Assembly: GCA_023621895.1 (NCBI GenBank)
Contig: JAMOAF010000089.1
Span: 1 to 5,711 of the forward strand
From: Planctomycetota bacterium
GTDB taxonomy: Bacteria; Planctomycetota; Planctomycetia; Pirellulales; Thermoguttaceae
Reading direction: 5' to 3'
DNA: 5,711 nt
Each line of letters begins with the position of its first letter. The stretch's first letter is position 1. Below, in pieces: positions 1-5,711 of this stretch. The notes beneath the pieces were generated by a model that saw only the letters and a program-made list of their open reading frames with translations, did no database searches and had not been told where the DNA came from. The translations under genes and the position numbers were made by a program.

Positions 1-786
1 CTGGTTCAGATTGGCCTGTTCGGGACTCATGTACTCCAGCGTGCCCACGAGCTGGCCGTATTGGGTGAATTTCGTCTGCTCCGTGAGCTTCTGGCTAGTG
101 GCCTTGGCCACGCCGAAGTCGATCACCTTGGGCACCGGCTTGTCGTCATAGAGGGCGACGAGCACGTTCGACGGCTTCAAATCGCGGTGGATGATCCCCT
201 TCTGATGGGCGTGCTGGACGGCATGGCAAACGGGAATAAACAGCTCGAGGCGCTGCCGGGGCGTGAGATGCTGCTCGTCGCAGTATTTCGTGATCGGCAC
301 GCCCTTGACCAGCTCCATCACGAAATAGGGCCGGGCGCTCTCGGTAATCCCGGCGTCGAAGACCCTGGCGATATTCGGGTGGTCCATGATCGCCAGGGCC
401 TGCTCTTCGGCCTTGAAGCGGGAAATCACCTGGCGGCTGTCCATTCCCGGCTTGATGATTTTCAGGGCGACGCGCCGCTCGACCGGCTCGGCCTGCTCGG
501 CCATGTAGACGACGCCAAACCCCCCCTCACCGAGCTTCTGGAGAAGCTTGTAAGGGCCGATGATCGCGCCTGGGCCTTCCGTGATCGGTCGTTCGACGGC
601 CGGGTCCGGGTCGTCGAGGGGGGGCTTTTCGAGGAAGCCGCCCAGCTTGGCGTGGGCCTCCAGGAGTCCTTCGATGTGTTCTCGGAGCGCCTTGTCTTCA
701 CCGCACGCCTGCTGGAGATACTCGGCGCGCTGGCGCACGTCGAGAATCGTCAGCGCATGGTCAAATATCTCGCGTTCGCTTGCCAT
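1..786 (-). CDS. Ser/Thr protein kinase (Hanks type), N-terminal part, cut by the left edge
   Basis: Reading back from the ATG at 786-784 gives 262 codons with no stop before the window ends. The kinase domain starts near residue 78. Visible motifs are the glycine loop LGEGGFGVVY (85-94), the ATP-anchoring lysine in VALK (K109), the helix-C glutamate (probably E127), the catalytic loop HRDLKPSN (200-207, base D202, N207), DFG (223-225, metal-binding D223) and the activation/P+1 segment GTLEYMSPEQ (248-257). All key catalytic residues are present, so the enzyme should be active; the RD pair at 201-202 suggests control by activation-loop phosphorylation. Residues 1-75 form a charged helical extension (EREIFDHAL...QQACGEDKALREHIEGLLEAH) of the kind seen in many planctomycetal kinases. 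GGGAGG six bases upstream supports this start. The C-lobe and any membrane or sensor domain lie outside. It follows the sigma factor gene on the same strand, which suggests a functional pair. Its targets are unknown. Confidence 0.95.
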   Translation of the reverse strand, partial: MASEREIFDHALTILDVRQRAEYLQQACGEDKALREHIEGLLEAHAKLGGFLEKPPLDDPDPAVERPITEGPGAIIGPYKLLQKLGEGGFGVVYMAEQAEPVERRVALKIIKPGMDSRQVISRFKAEEQALAIMDHPNIARVFDAGITESARPYFVMELVKGVPITKYCDEQHLTPRQRLELFIPVCHAVQHAHQKGIIHRDLKPSNVLVALYDDKPVPKVIDFGVAKATSQKLTEQTKFTQYGQLVGTLEYMSPEQANLNQ

Positions 787-792
787 GTCCTG

Positions 793-798
793 CCTCCC
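793..798 (-). promoter_or_regulatory. Ribosome binding site of the kinase gene
   Basis: On the minus strand this reads GGGAGG, six bases before the ATG at 786. It is a strong Shine-Dalgarno match and fixes the kinase start, because a second in-frame ATG is not needed to explain the protein's N-terminus. Confidence 0.7.
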
Positions 799-834
799 AG
801 AAAGGGAGCACGGAACAACCCTCCCAAAGACTAT

Positions 835-863
835 GCGAAATCCAGGACCAAGATTCGCCAAGA
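835..863 (-). repeat. Short repeats in the AT-rich leader before the kinase gene
   Basis: The 146-base gap between the sigma factor stop and the kinase ATG contains a block (about 826-882) that is clearly more AT-rich than its surroundings. On the plus strand it holds CCAAGA twice (848-853 and 858-863), exactly 10 bases apart, with the related CCAGGA directly adjacent (842-847). It also holds an imperfect inverted repeat, GCGAAATC (835-842) and GATTCGC (852-858). One-turn spacing is what a protein-bound site would show, so this could be a promoter or operator for the kinase gene. I found no convincing -35/-10 pair for the housekeeping sigma factor here. Repeats this short also occur by chance. 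Confidence 0.25.
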
Positions 864-932
864 AATTAGCAATAATTCGACAGGCGGCCGATTTCCCCCC
901 CATGGATGCAAAACAGCCGCACCGCCCAACGG

Positions 933-1490
933 CTACGAACCCGCCAACTCCTTGCGCAACCAGGCTCTGCCGTAAGCCCACGCGCGATCGGCTGTCCGCG
1001 GCGATATGCCGAGGACTTCGGCCGCTTGCTCGGAGGTCAGTCCGGCGAAATACCGCAGTGCGATGAGCTCGGCCGCCTCGCGGTCGGTTCTTGCCAGTTT
1101 GTCGATTGCCTCGTCCAGAGCGGAGAGGTCTTCATCGGGCTCGGGCGCCGCGAGGTTGCAGTCCTCGATGTCTTTTCTTGCGAGCGATCCGCCGTGTCTG
1201 AGACTGTGTTTTCGGCGGGCATTCTCCACCAGAATCCGCCGCATCGCCTGGGCGGCTGCACAGAAAAAATGCCGTCGGCTTTCCCAGTGCCGGCCCCTGT
1301 CTGGGTCCACGAGCCGGATATAGGCCTCATGCACCAGTGCCGTGGCGTCGAGCGTCTGCCCGGGCTTCTCCCGGGACATGTTGCTGGCCGCCAGCTTGCG
1401 CAGTTCATCGTAGACCAGAGGCAAAAGCTGCTCGGCGGCGAAAGGATCGCCTTGCTCGATGGCGGATAAGACGCGGGTGACGTCGCTCAT
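933..1490 (-). CDS. ECF-family RNA polymerase sigma factor (planctomycete/acidobacterial ECF type, kinase-linked)
   Basis: A 185-residue protein that should direct RNA polymerase to a specific promoter set. Sigma region 2 covers about residues 20-95, with LLPLVYDELRKLA followed by TLDATALVHEAYIRL (46-60) and the DNA-melting/-10-reading stretch WESRRHFFCAAAQAMRRILVENARRK (69-94). A charged linker follows. Region 4 spans about 130-182, with the helix-turn-helix at about 151-176 (LTSEQAAEVLGISPRTADRAWAYGRAWL). The TALVHEAY signature and length fit the ECF family described as TIGR02999/PF07638, abundant in Acidobacteria and Planctomycetes. The usual acidic motif of region 2.2 (DAED-like) reads DATA here, with T50 in place of an acidic residue. 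No anti-sigma gene is adjacent; a Ser/Thr kinase follows instead. I chose the ATG at 1490 because MSDVTRVLSAIEQGD is the usual family N-terminus; upstream in-frame starts at 1541 and 1652 would add unrelated residues and overlap the likely promoter. The Shine-Dalgarno match is weak (GGGGCAG). Confidence 0.93.
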   Translation of the reverse strand: MSDVTRVLSAIEQGDPFAAEQLLPLVYDELRKLAASNMSREKPGQTLDATALVHEAYIRLVDPDRGRHWESRRHFFCAAAQAMRRILVENARRKHSLRHGGSLARKDIEDCNLAAPEPDEDLSALDEAIDKLARTDREAAELIALRYFAGLTSEQAAEVLGISPRTADRAWAYGRAWLRKELAGS

Positions 1491-1527
1491 CGGCGCTGCC
1501 CCAAGACACGGGACGACGATGCCCGCG

Positions 1528-1556
1528 ATTATAGCGGCCATACGGTGGAGCTGATA
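1528..1556 (-). promoter_or_regulatory. Candidate promoter of the sigma factor gene
   Basis: On the minus strand the sequence GCTATAATCG contains a perfect TATAAT at 1533-1528, ending 37 bases before the sigma factor ATG. This would give a short leader of about 30 bases. The -35 position (about 1551-1557) is poor: TATCAG at 17-base spacing or ATATCA at 18. It could be a weak housekeeping promoter or one that needs an activator. A perfect -10 box in such GC-rich DNA is unlikely by chance, but promoter rules in planctomycetes are not well established. Confidence 0.45.
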
Positions 1557-1585
1557 TCCCCCGATGGTGGGCGTTGAGAGGATAT
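1554..1585. repeat. Small inverted repeat upstream of the sigma factor promoter
   Basis: ATATCC (1554-1559) and GGATAT (1580-1585) form a perfect 6-base inverted repeat separated by 20 bases. The inner arm overlaps the -35 position of the candidate promoter. It might be an operator for a dimeric regulator. Six-base arms are short enough to be coincidence. Confidence 0.2.
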
Positions 1586-1682
1586 GTCTGCGCCCAGAAT
1601 CGGTCGCGCATCCCGCTGCCGGTGGCGCTGCTGGCTCTCGGCGGAGCTCCACTTGGCGCGGAATTCGGGCGTGTCCGGCCCG

Positions 1683-4550
1683 CTACTTCTCTTGCTCGTG
1701 GTACTGGATGAAGTTCTCCAGCATTTTCGCGGGCGAAAGGCGGATCTCATCGCCTCCGAGGACGATCATCCCCTTGCCGTAGCGCCGCGCCAGCAAGTAG
1801 GGGAAGGTCATCCCGTCGCCGCCGGGCGCGGTCGCCAGCACGGTCCAACCGGAAGCGTCGTCGGGCACAAACCCGTAGGCCGGCGTAATCTGGGCTTTCA
1901 GACCGGGGAGCAGGTTGTGCGGTTTGCTGCTCCAGTCTCCCGGCGCGATCAGCGCCGTGGTCCGCCCGGCGAGGGGGACCTTGCCGCACTGGACCGATTT
2001 CACTTTCAGCGACGGGTCCTGAAAATACTCATCCAGCGGGATGCCCCAATACGAGACAAAAACCGCCACCGCCCCGTTTTTGACCGCGGGAACCAGATGC
2101 TTCTGCCAGTAATCGGCGGGGACCTTGTTCGGCCCATGGGGATGGCGGAACCAGTAGGCGTCGCACGCCCCTTGGAGCGCGCCGAGCTGCTCCGTGCTGG
2201 AAGCGAGGTGGATTTGCCAACCGAGCTCGGTGAACTCCTGGACGAGCGCGGCATGGCGCGGGCTCTCGCGGTCCGGCGCCCCGGACCACCAGACGAGCGT
2301 GCGGTCGGTGCGGGCGGCGGAATTGAACAGGAGCACGGCGGGCTGGCGTTGGGGGAATTCGGCGCTGGCGAAGTCCCGGCGCCCGCCGTTGTGCCGCACG
2401 AAGCTGGCCTGCCAGGTTTCGTTCGAGTTGGGCGTTTGCCCGAGCGAGGCGAAGGGGATGGCCGTTTCCGCTTCCCACCGGTCCGCGGCCAGCCGGGTCT
2501 CCGCCCGCCACGGGGGATTCCAGAGGTCCTCCCGGATTCCGACGGCCGAATCGCGCCAATCTTGCTGGATTCCCTTGGAATTGAGGGCGAAGTGCCACGT
2601 TTCGCCCGCCGCGCCCGAAGACAGCACCAATTCCACGGCGTCGTCTTCGACCACTTTGTCGTCGTGCCGGGCGGCGACGGCTTTCAAGTTGTTGATCTCG
2701 GCGTCGCGGCAAGTCCACTTGACCAGCAGCGCATCCTTGGTCCACGCCGCGCTGACACGGGTAGAAAAACCCTCGGCGCCGCCGGCCGGGGCGAACTGTT
2801 GCACTCCGGACGCGGAGGAGGCGAAATCCGGCGCATCGGCCAGCAGCGGCAGGTTCAAGCGGGCCGTATCGGCGCCGAGCCGGCGGAGGTCTTGCCACTG
2901 GCTGAACAGGACCCGCTCGCGCCGGAGCGCGGCCGCGGCGCGATTCCTGGCCGCCGGGTCGGCGATCTTCGGCAGTTGCCGTTCGGCGGCGGTGAAGGCC
3001 GCGGCGGCTTCCTTCTGCAATTTGTCAGTCAGCAAATGCGGCGCGGCCGTCAGCGCATTGCCGAGAATCGTGGCATGGATCGGCATCGCGGTCCAGGCCC
3101 GATCGATCGCCGTGTAATAGTCGAGCATCGGCTCGGCGGCCTCGCCGAAGACGGTCTGGCACCACTGGCCGAGCACTTCGCGCAGCGGCAGGTCGGGGTC
3201 CCAGAGCAGCCGGGCATAGAGGTAGATCGAGAGGCGGTTCTGGACGGCGTGCGCATAGACATCCGGGCCGCTCTTGGGCGAGAGCGAAACCTCGGGGATC
3301 ATCAAAACGTGGCCCAGTGTCCTGCTGGTCTTGACCGCGTCGTCGATCACGCTCAGAAACGGGACGAAGCGGCAGTTCTTGGAATAAATGTCGTATTCGT
3401 AGGCATAATTTCCGATCGGCAGACCGGTGGCCTGCCAGGCGAGCATCGCCCGCATCGTGTCTTCATTGTGGCGGCAATCCGGATGCCCATAGGGGTGGAT
3501 GTTGCAGCGGCTATAGCTTGCATATTCAATAAACTCGCTGTTGCGGATCGGGCACTGGGGCACGTCGCGGTAGCCCTGGTAGGCGATTGTGGCGAATTTC
3601 AGGTCCGGGAACTCCTTCTTCAGCGTGTCGGTCAGCCGGTTGTAGAACGCGAACCACGCCGTGGAGACGTCGACCTTGGCGCATTGGGGGCAGCGGCAAT
3701 AGTCCTGATTGTCGCTGGGAAAGACGCTGAGGATTTCCAGGAAGGGGCGTTTGCGCAGGTAGGCGGCCGTATCGGCGGCCACGATCCGGTCCACTTCCGG
3801 ATTGCTGAGGCAGATGTTGCTCGTGTAACGCTTGCCGCCGATCTCGGCGAAATACTCCGGGTGCCGGTCGAAGAGGGCCTTGGACAGTACGACGTTGTGG
3901 GAGGACCACATCGAGTAAAAGCCCCGACGCTGCTGTTCGGGTGGAGCAGCGTGGCGATGGATGTTGATGAAATTGCGGCCCATCCACTCGCGGAACATTT
4001 CCACATCGCGCCAGTCGCCGCACAGATGGAATCCCCGGTAGGCGAAGCCGGGCCGGTGGTTGAATTTCAATTCCGGGAGGGCCCAGCTTTTCTTATTGGG
4101 GATGAATTCTCCGTCGCTTCCGGGCCATAGCCAGCGCACTTCAAGCTCGTTTTGCAGGAAGCAGTACACCGCATACAGGGCCGCGCGCGGCTGGTTGCCG
4201 GCGAGGTAGAGATTGCCGTCCAGGGTGTAGACGGCCACCTCCTCGACCTTGGCCGGGCGGAGATTCAGGGCGGCGGCGCGTGATCGCACGTGCGGATTCT
4301 CCAGGTCGCCAATGACAATCGCCCGGCGGTCCGGCAACGTGGCCGAGACGAGGATTTCGAAGTCCGCCCCGGAGATCTTCTTCAGCGCATCGCGGAGTTC
4401 CTCGGCGGCAAACGCTTCCGTCGAGCCGGCTTGGGGGGACAGGCAAATCTTCCAGTCCGTGCGGCCATCCTGGAAGAGCAATTCACTCCCCAGGGAGACG
4501 CGCGCCGCCAGCAAGACAAAAACAACCAGATGCAAACGTCTGTAAATCAT
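1683..4550 (-). CDS. Secreted DUF4838 protein with GH67-N-like, CBM9-like and ThuA-like domains
   Basis: A complete 955-residue exported protein, probably acting on a polysaccharide outside the cytoplasm; substrate and reaction are unknown. Residues 1-21 form a signal peptide (RR at 4-5, hydrophobic LHLVVFVLLAA, likely cleavage SLG|S). Residues about 30-160 resemble the alpha-glucuronidase N-terminal domain (FAAEELRDALKKISGADFEI, RAIVIGD, LYLAGNQPRAALYAVYCFL). Residues about 165-485 match DUF4838: SDNQDYCRCPQC (279-290, C285/C287/C290), GNYAYEYDIYSKN (380-392) and YLYARLLWDPDLPLREVLGQW (443-463). A helical stretch (about 505-560) leads to a CBM9-like beta domain at about 565-735, with the hallmarks VEDDAVELVL (634-643) and RWEAETAIPFASLG (691-704). 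Residues about 748-950 look like a ThuA/class I glutamine amidotransferase-like fold (TLVWWSGAPDRESPRHAALVQEF, RRYGKGMIVLGGDEIRLS) with no obvious catalytic cysteine. The start is supported by AAAGGTG five bases upstream. Just 42 bases separate it from the beta-helix gene. Known for the family: DUF4838 proteins occur in polysaccharide gene clusters. Inferred: a glycoside hydrolase-like role. Confidence 0.9.
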   Translation of the reverse strand: MIYRRLHLVVFVLLAARVSLGSELLFQDGRTDWKICLSPQAGSTEAFAAEELRDALKKISGADFEILVSATLPDRRAIVIGDLENPHVRSRAAALNLRPAKVEEVAVYTLDGNLYLAGNQPRAALYAVYCFLQNELEVRWLWPGSDGEFIPNKKSWALPELKFNHRPGFAYRGFHLCGDWRDVEMFREWMGRNFINIHRHAAPPEQQRRGFYSMWSSHNVVLSKALFDRHPEYFAEIGGKRYTSNICLSNPEVDRIVAADTAAYLRKRPFLEILSVFPSDNQDYCRCPQCAKVDVSTAWFAFYNRLTDTLKKEFPDLKFATIAYQGYRDVPQCPIRNSEFIEYASYSRCNIHPYGHPDCRHNEDTMRAMLAWQATGLPIGNYAYEYDIYSKNCRFVPFLSVIDDAVKTSRTLGHVLMIPEVSLSPKSGPDVYAHAVQNRLSIYLYARLLWDPDLPLREVLGQWCQTVFGEAAEPMLDYYTAIDRAWTAMPIHATILGNALTAAPHLLTDKLQKEAAAAFTAAERQLPKIADPAARNRAAAALRRERVLFSQWQDLRRLGADTARLNLPLLADAPDFASSASGVQQFAPAGGAEGFSTRVSAAWTKDALLVKWTCRDAEINNLKAVAARHDDKVVEDDAVELVLSSGAAGETWHFALNSKGIQQDWRDSAVGIREDLWNPPWRAETRLAADRWEAETAIPFASLGQTPNSNETWQASFVRHNGGRRDFASAEFPQRQPAVLLFNSAARTDRTLVWWSGAPDRESPRHAALVQEFTELGWQIHLASSTEQLGALQGACDAYWFRHPHGPNKVPADYWQKHLVPAVKNGAVAVFVSYWGIPLDEYFQDPSLKVKSVQCGKVPLAGRTTALIAPGDWSSKPHNLLPGLKAQITPAYGFVPDDASGWTVLATAPGGDGMTFPYLLARRYGKGMIVLGGDEIRLSPAKMLENFIQYHEQEK

Positions 4551-4555
4551 TCGAG

Positions 4556-4562
4556 CACCTTT
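4556..4562 (-). promoter_or_regulatory. Ribosome binding site of the DUF4838 gene
   Basis: On the minus strand this reads AAAGGTG, ending five bases before the ATG at 4550. It lies inside the 42-base gap after the beta-helix stop, a gap with no terminator or promoter-like sequence, which supports co-transcription of the two genes. Confidence 0.55.
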
Positions 4563-4592
4563 AGCGTGATCGGTGTTGCGGCGAGGATAGTT

Positions 4593-5711
4593 TTAGCGCG
4601 CGGGGCGGGGGCCGATCTTATCGATCGGGATCGGCTCGAAGCCGGGGACTTTTGCCCAAACGGCGGGCAGCTTCGAGAGATCGAGTCGCGGCGGCGTGCC
4701 GGCCTCGAACAACTCGGGGAACGCCGCGAGCGGCCACTCGGCATTGTTCGCCCGGTCGATCCACGTCGGGTCGACTTCCTTTTTCAGATCGAACGGTTTT
4801 TCACAGCCGATCATGATGTTGTCGCGCATCGAGTTGCCCATCGGCTGGAGTGGATTCTCGTCCATGGTTCTCGCCAGTCGTGGATACCGCTCCCGCCAAA
4901 GGGGCGACTGGTAGCCGAGCTGTTCGCACTTGGCGAGGAGATTCCAGGAGTCGGGCTGGTCGAAGACGATCCCGCGGGGGCCGCGCGCGTCGACGTGGAT
5001 GCCGATCGGCTGGTCGATGAAGATGTTGCCGCGGAACGTGTTGTCGCGCCCGCCGCCCAGGAGCACGCCCCGGTTGCCGCAGCGATAGACGATATTGCCG
5101 ATGACCGTCTCTCCGCTGTCGCAATCGTCGAGGTAGATGGCCTGGGCGCCGCTGCCGCCCTTGACCGCGATGTCGTGGATATAGTTCCAGCGCACGATGT
5201 TTCCCTGGCTGGCCCAGTCGCGGCCCGTATAGAACACGCCCACGTCGGCATAGTGGATGCACATGCTGTGGGCTTCGTTCAGTTCGAGGACGTGCTCGTT
5301 GCCCCCGTAGGCGACGGCGCCGGTCGGGCCGTGATGGAAGAGGTTGTTGGCCAGGCGGTTTCCACAACCGCTAAGAATCGCGCAGCGTCCCCCCTCCCAG
5401 TTCAGCCGGCCGACGTGGTGGACGTGGCAGTTCTCGATCGAACACTCGCCGGGCGTGAGCGTCTTGCGATCGCCGCCGTAGATGCTGATCCCGGAGGATC
5501 CGACCTCGGTGACCTCGCAGCGGGCCGCCGTCATCTGGGCGCCGCTGAGGGAAATTCCGTTGCGGCCCATGTTGCGGACGAGGCAGTTTTCCACCCGGCA
5601 ACGCCGGCCGTTGGTGATCACGATGCCCGCACCGCAACTGTTTTCGATCGTCAGGTCGCGGACGGTCAGCCAGGCCGAGCCGTCGGCGCGGACGAGCGGC
5701 TGCCGGCAGAG
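4593..5711 (-). CDS. Right-handed parallel beta-helix repeat protein, C-terminal part, start beyond the right edge
   Basis: The open frame runs from the right edge to the TAA at 4595-4593, giving 372 visible residues. The reading is continuous through a GTG at 5621 (LTVRDLTIENSCGAGIVITNGRRC across it), so that codon is internal and the true start lies outside. About residues 15-245 are stacked 20-25 residue coils of the PbH1/Beta_helix type: CRVENCLVRNMGRNGISLSG, CEVTEVGSSGISIYGGD, CSIENCHVHHVG, GNIVRWNYIHDI, AIYLDDCDSGETVIGNIVY, GVLLGGGRDNTFRGNIF and IGIHVDARG (237-245), with asparagines recurring at the turns. The tail (about 250-372) is not repetitive and ends in a basic PRPAR. This fold is shared by pectate lyases, epimerases and several hydrolases; the YLDD (193-196), GGRDN and DARG blocks look like the conserved cleft of the family. 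The export signal would be in the missing part. Being first in an operon with a carbohydrate-binding DUF4838 protein suggests polysaccharide processing. I cannot name the substrate. Confidence 0.88.
   Translation of the reverse strand, partial: LCRQPLVRADGSAWLTVRDLTIENSCGAGIVITNGRRCRVENCLVRNMGRNGISLSGAQMTAARCEVTEVGSSGISIYGGDRKTLTPGECSIENCHVHHVGRLNWEGGRCAILSGCGNRLANNLFHHGPTGAVAYGGNEHVLELNEAHSMCIHYADVGVFYTGRDWASQGNIVRWNYIHDIAVKGGSGAQAIYLDDCDSGETVIGNIVYRCGNRGVLLGGGRDNTFRGNIFIDQPIGIHVDARGPRGIVFDQPDSWNLLAKCEQLGYQSPLWRERYPRLARTMDENPLQPMGNSMRDNIMIGCEKPFDLKKEVDPTWIDRANNAEWPLAAFPELFEAGTPPRLDLSKLPAVWAKVPGFEPIPIDKIGPRPAR

Noticed and set aside
61..975. A 304-residue plus-strand open frame opposite the kinase gene
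   Set aside because: The minus strand encodes all kinase motifs in order; the plus-strand frame is their mirror image and shows no family signature.
1491..1652. Longer sigma factor starting at 1652 (GTG) or 1541 (ATG)
   Set aside because: The extra residues match nothing in ECF sigma factors and would cover the TATAAT promoter candidate; MSDVTRVLSAIEQGD is the normal family start.
1666..1682. CGGGC...GCCCG hairpin just after the DUF4838 stop as an intrinsic terminator
   Set aside because: The stem is only five bases and no T-run follows it on the minus strand.
1529..1750. Possible small gene or frameshifted tail running from the end of the DUF4838 gene into the intergenic gap
   Set aside because: It overlaps the DUF4838 C-terminus, which ends naturally after a complete domain, and the 73-residue translation resembles nothing I know.
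1584..4130. An 848-residue open frame on the plus strand opposite the DUF4838 gene
   Set aside because: It has no recognisable domain, is rich in Gly/Arg/Pro/Val in the way expected from the reverse of GC-rich codons, and mirrors a gene with clear domains and a signal peptide.
5619..5621. GTG as the start codon of the beta-helix gene
   Set aside because: The frame stays open to the window edge and the residues before it (LTVRDLTIENSCGAGI) are themselves a typical beta-helix coil.
1..5711. Defence system, CRISPR array, mobile element or RNA gene
   Set aside because: No direct-repeat array, transposase, integrase, terminal repeats, tRNA or rRNA sequence was seen on either strand.

Overview
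The window looks like a GC-rich chromosomal segment from a bacterium of the Planctomycetota or a close PVC relative. That assignment is an inference from two things. One is the pairing of a short ECF-type sigma factor with a eukaryote-like Ser/Thr kinase that carries the N-terminal helical extension common in planctomycetal kinases. The other is the presence of large secreted multi-domain polysaccharide-type proteins. All four genes lie on the minus strand, so the window reads from right to left.

Layout in transcription order: (1) 5711-4593, the C-terminal 372 residues of a right-handed parallel beta-helix protein whose start lies beyond the right edge. (2) 4550-1683, a complete 955-residue secreted protein with a GH67-N-like domain, a DUF4838 core, a CBM9-like domain and a ThuA/amidotransferase-like C-terminal domain. 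It starts only 42 bases after the beta-helix stop, so the two are almost certainly one operon. (3) A 192-base gap (1682-1491) with a perfect TATAAT -10 box 37 bases upstream of the next ATG. (4) 1490-933, a complete 185-residue ECF sigma factor. (5) A 146-base gap (932-787) with a locally AT-rich block and short repeats. (6) 786-1, the first 262 residues of a Ser/Thr protein kinase, cut by the left edge before the end of its catalytic domain.

The window therefore holds two modules: a probable polysaccharide-processing pair, and a signalling pair in which a kinase sits where an anti-sigma factor would usually be. In the sigma factor, the acidic motif of region 2.2 is replaced by a Thr-containing one (DATAL). 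This fits control by phosphorylation, as known for the Vibrio EcfP/PknT pair. Whether the signalling pair controls the polysaccharide genes cannot be told from this sequence. I see no RNA genes, mobile elements, CRISPR arrays or clear intrinsic terminators, and no wholly new system. The points most worth following up are the sigma/kinase pair and the unusual four-module secreted protein.
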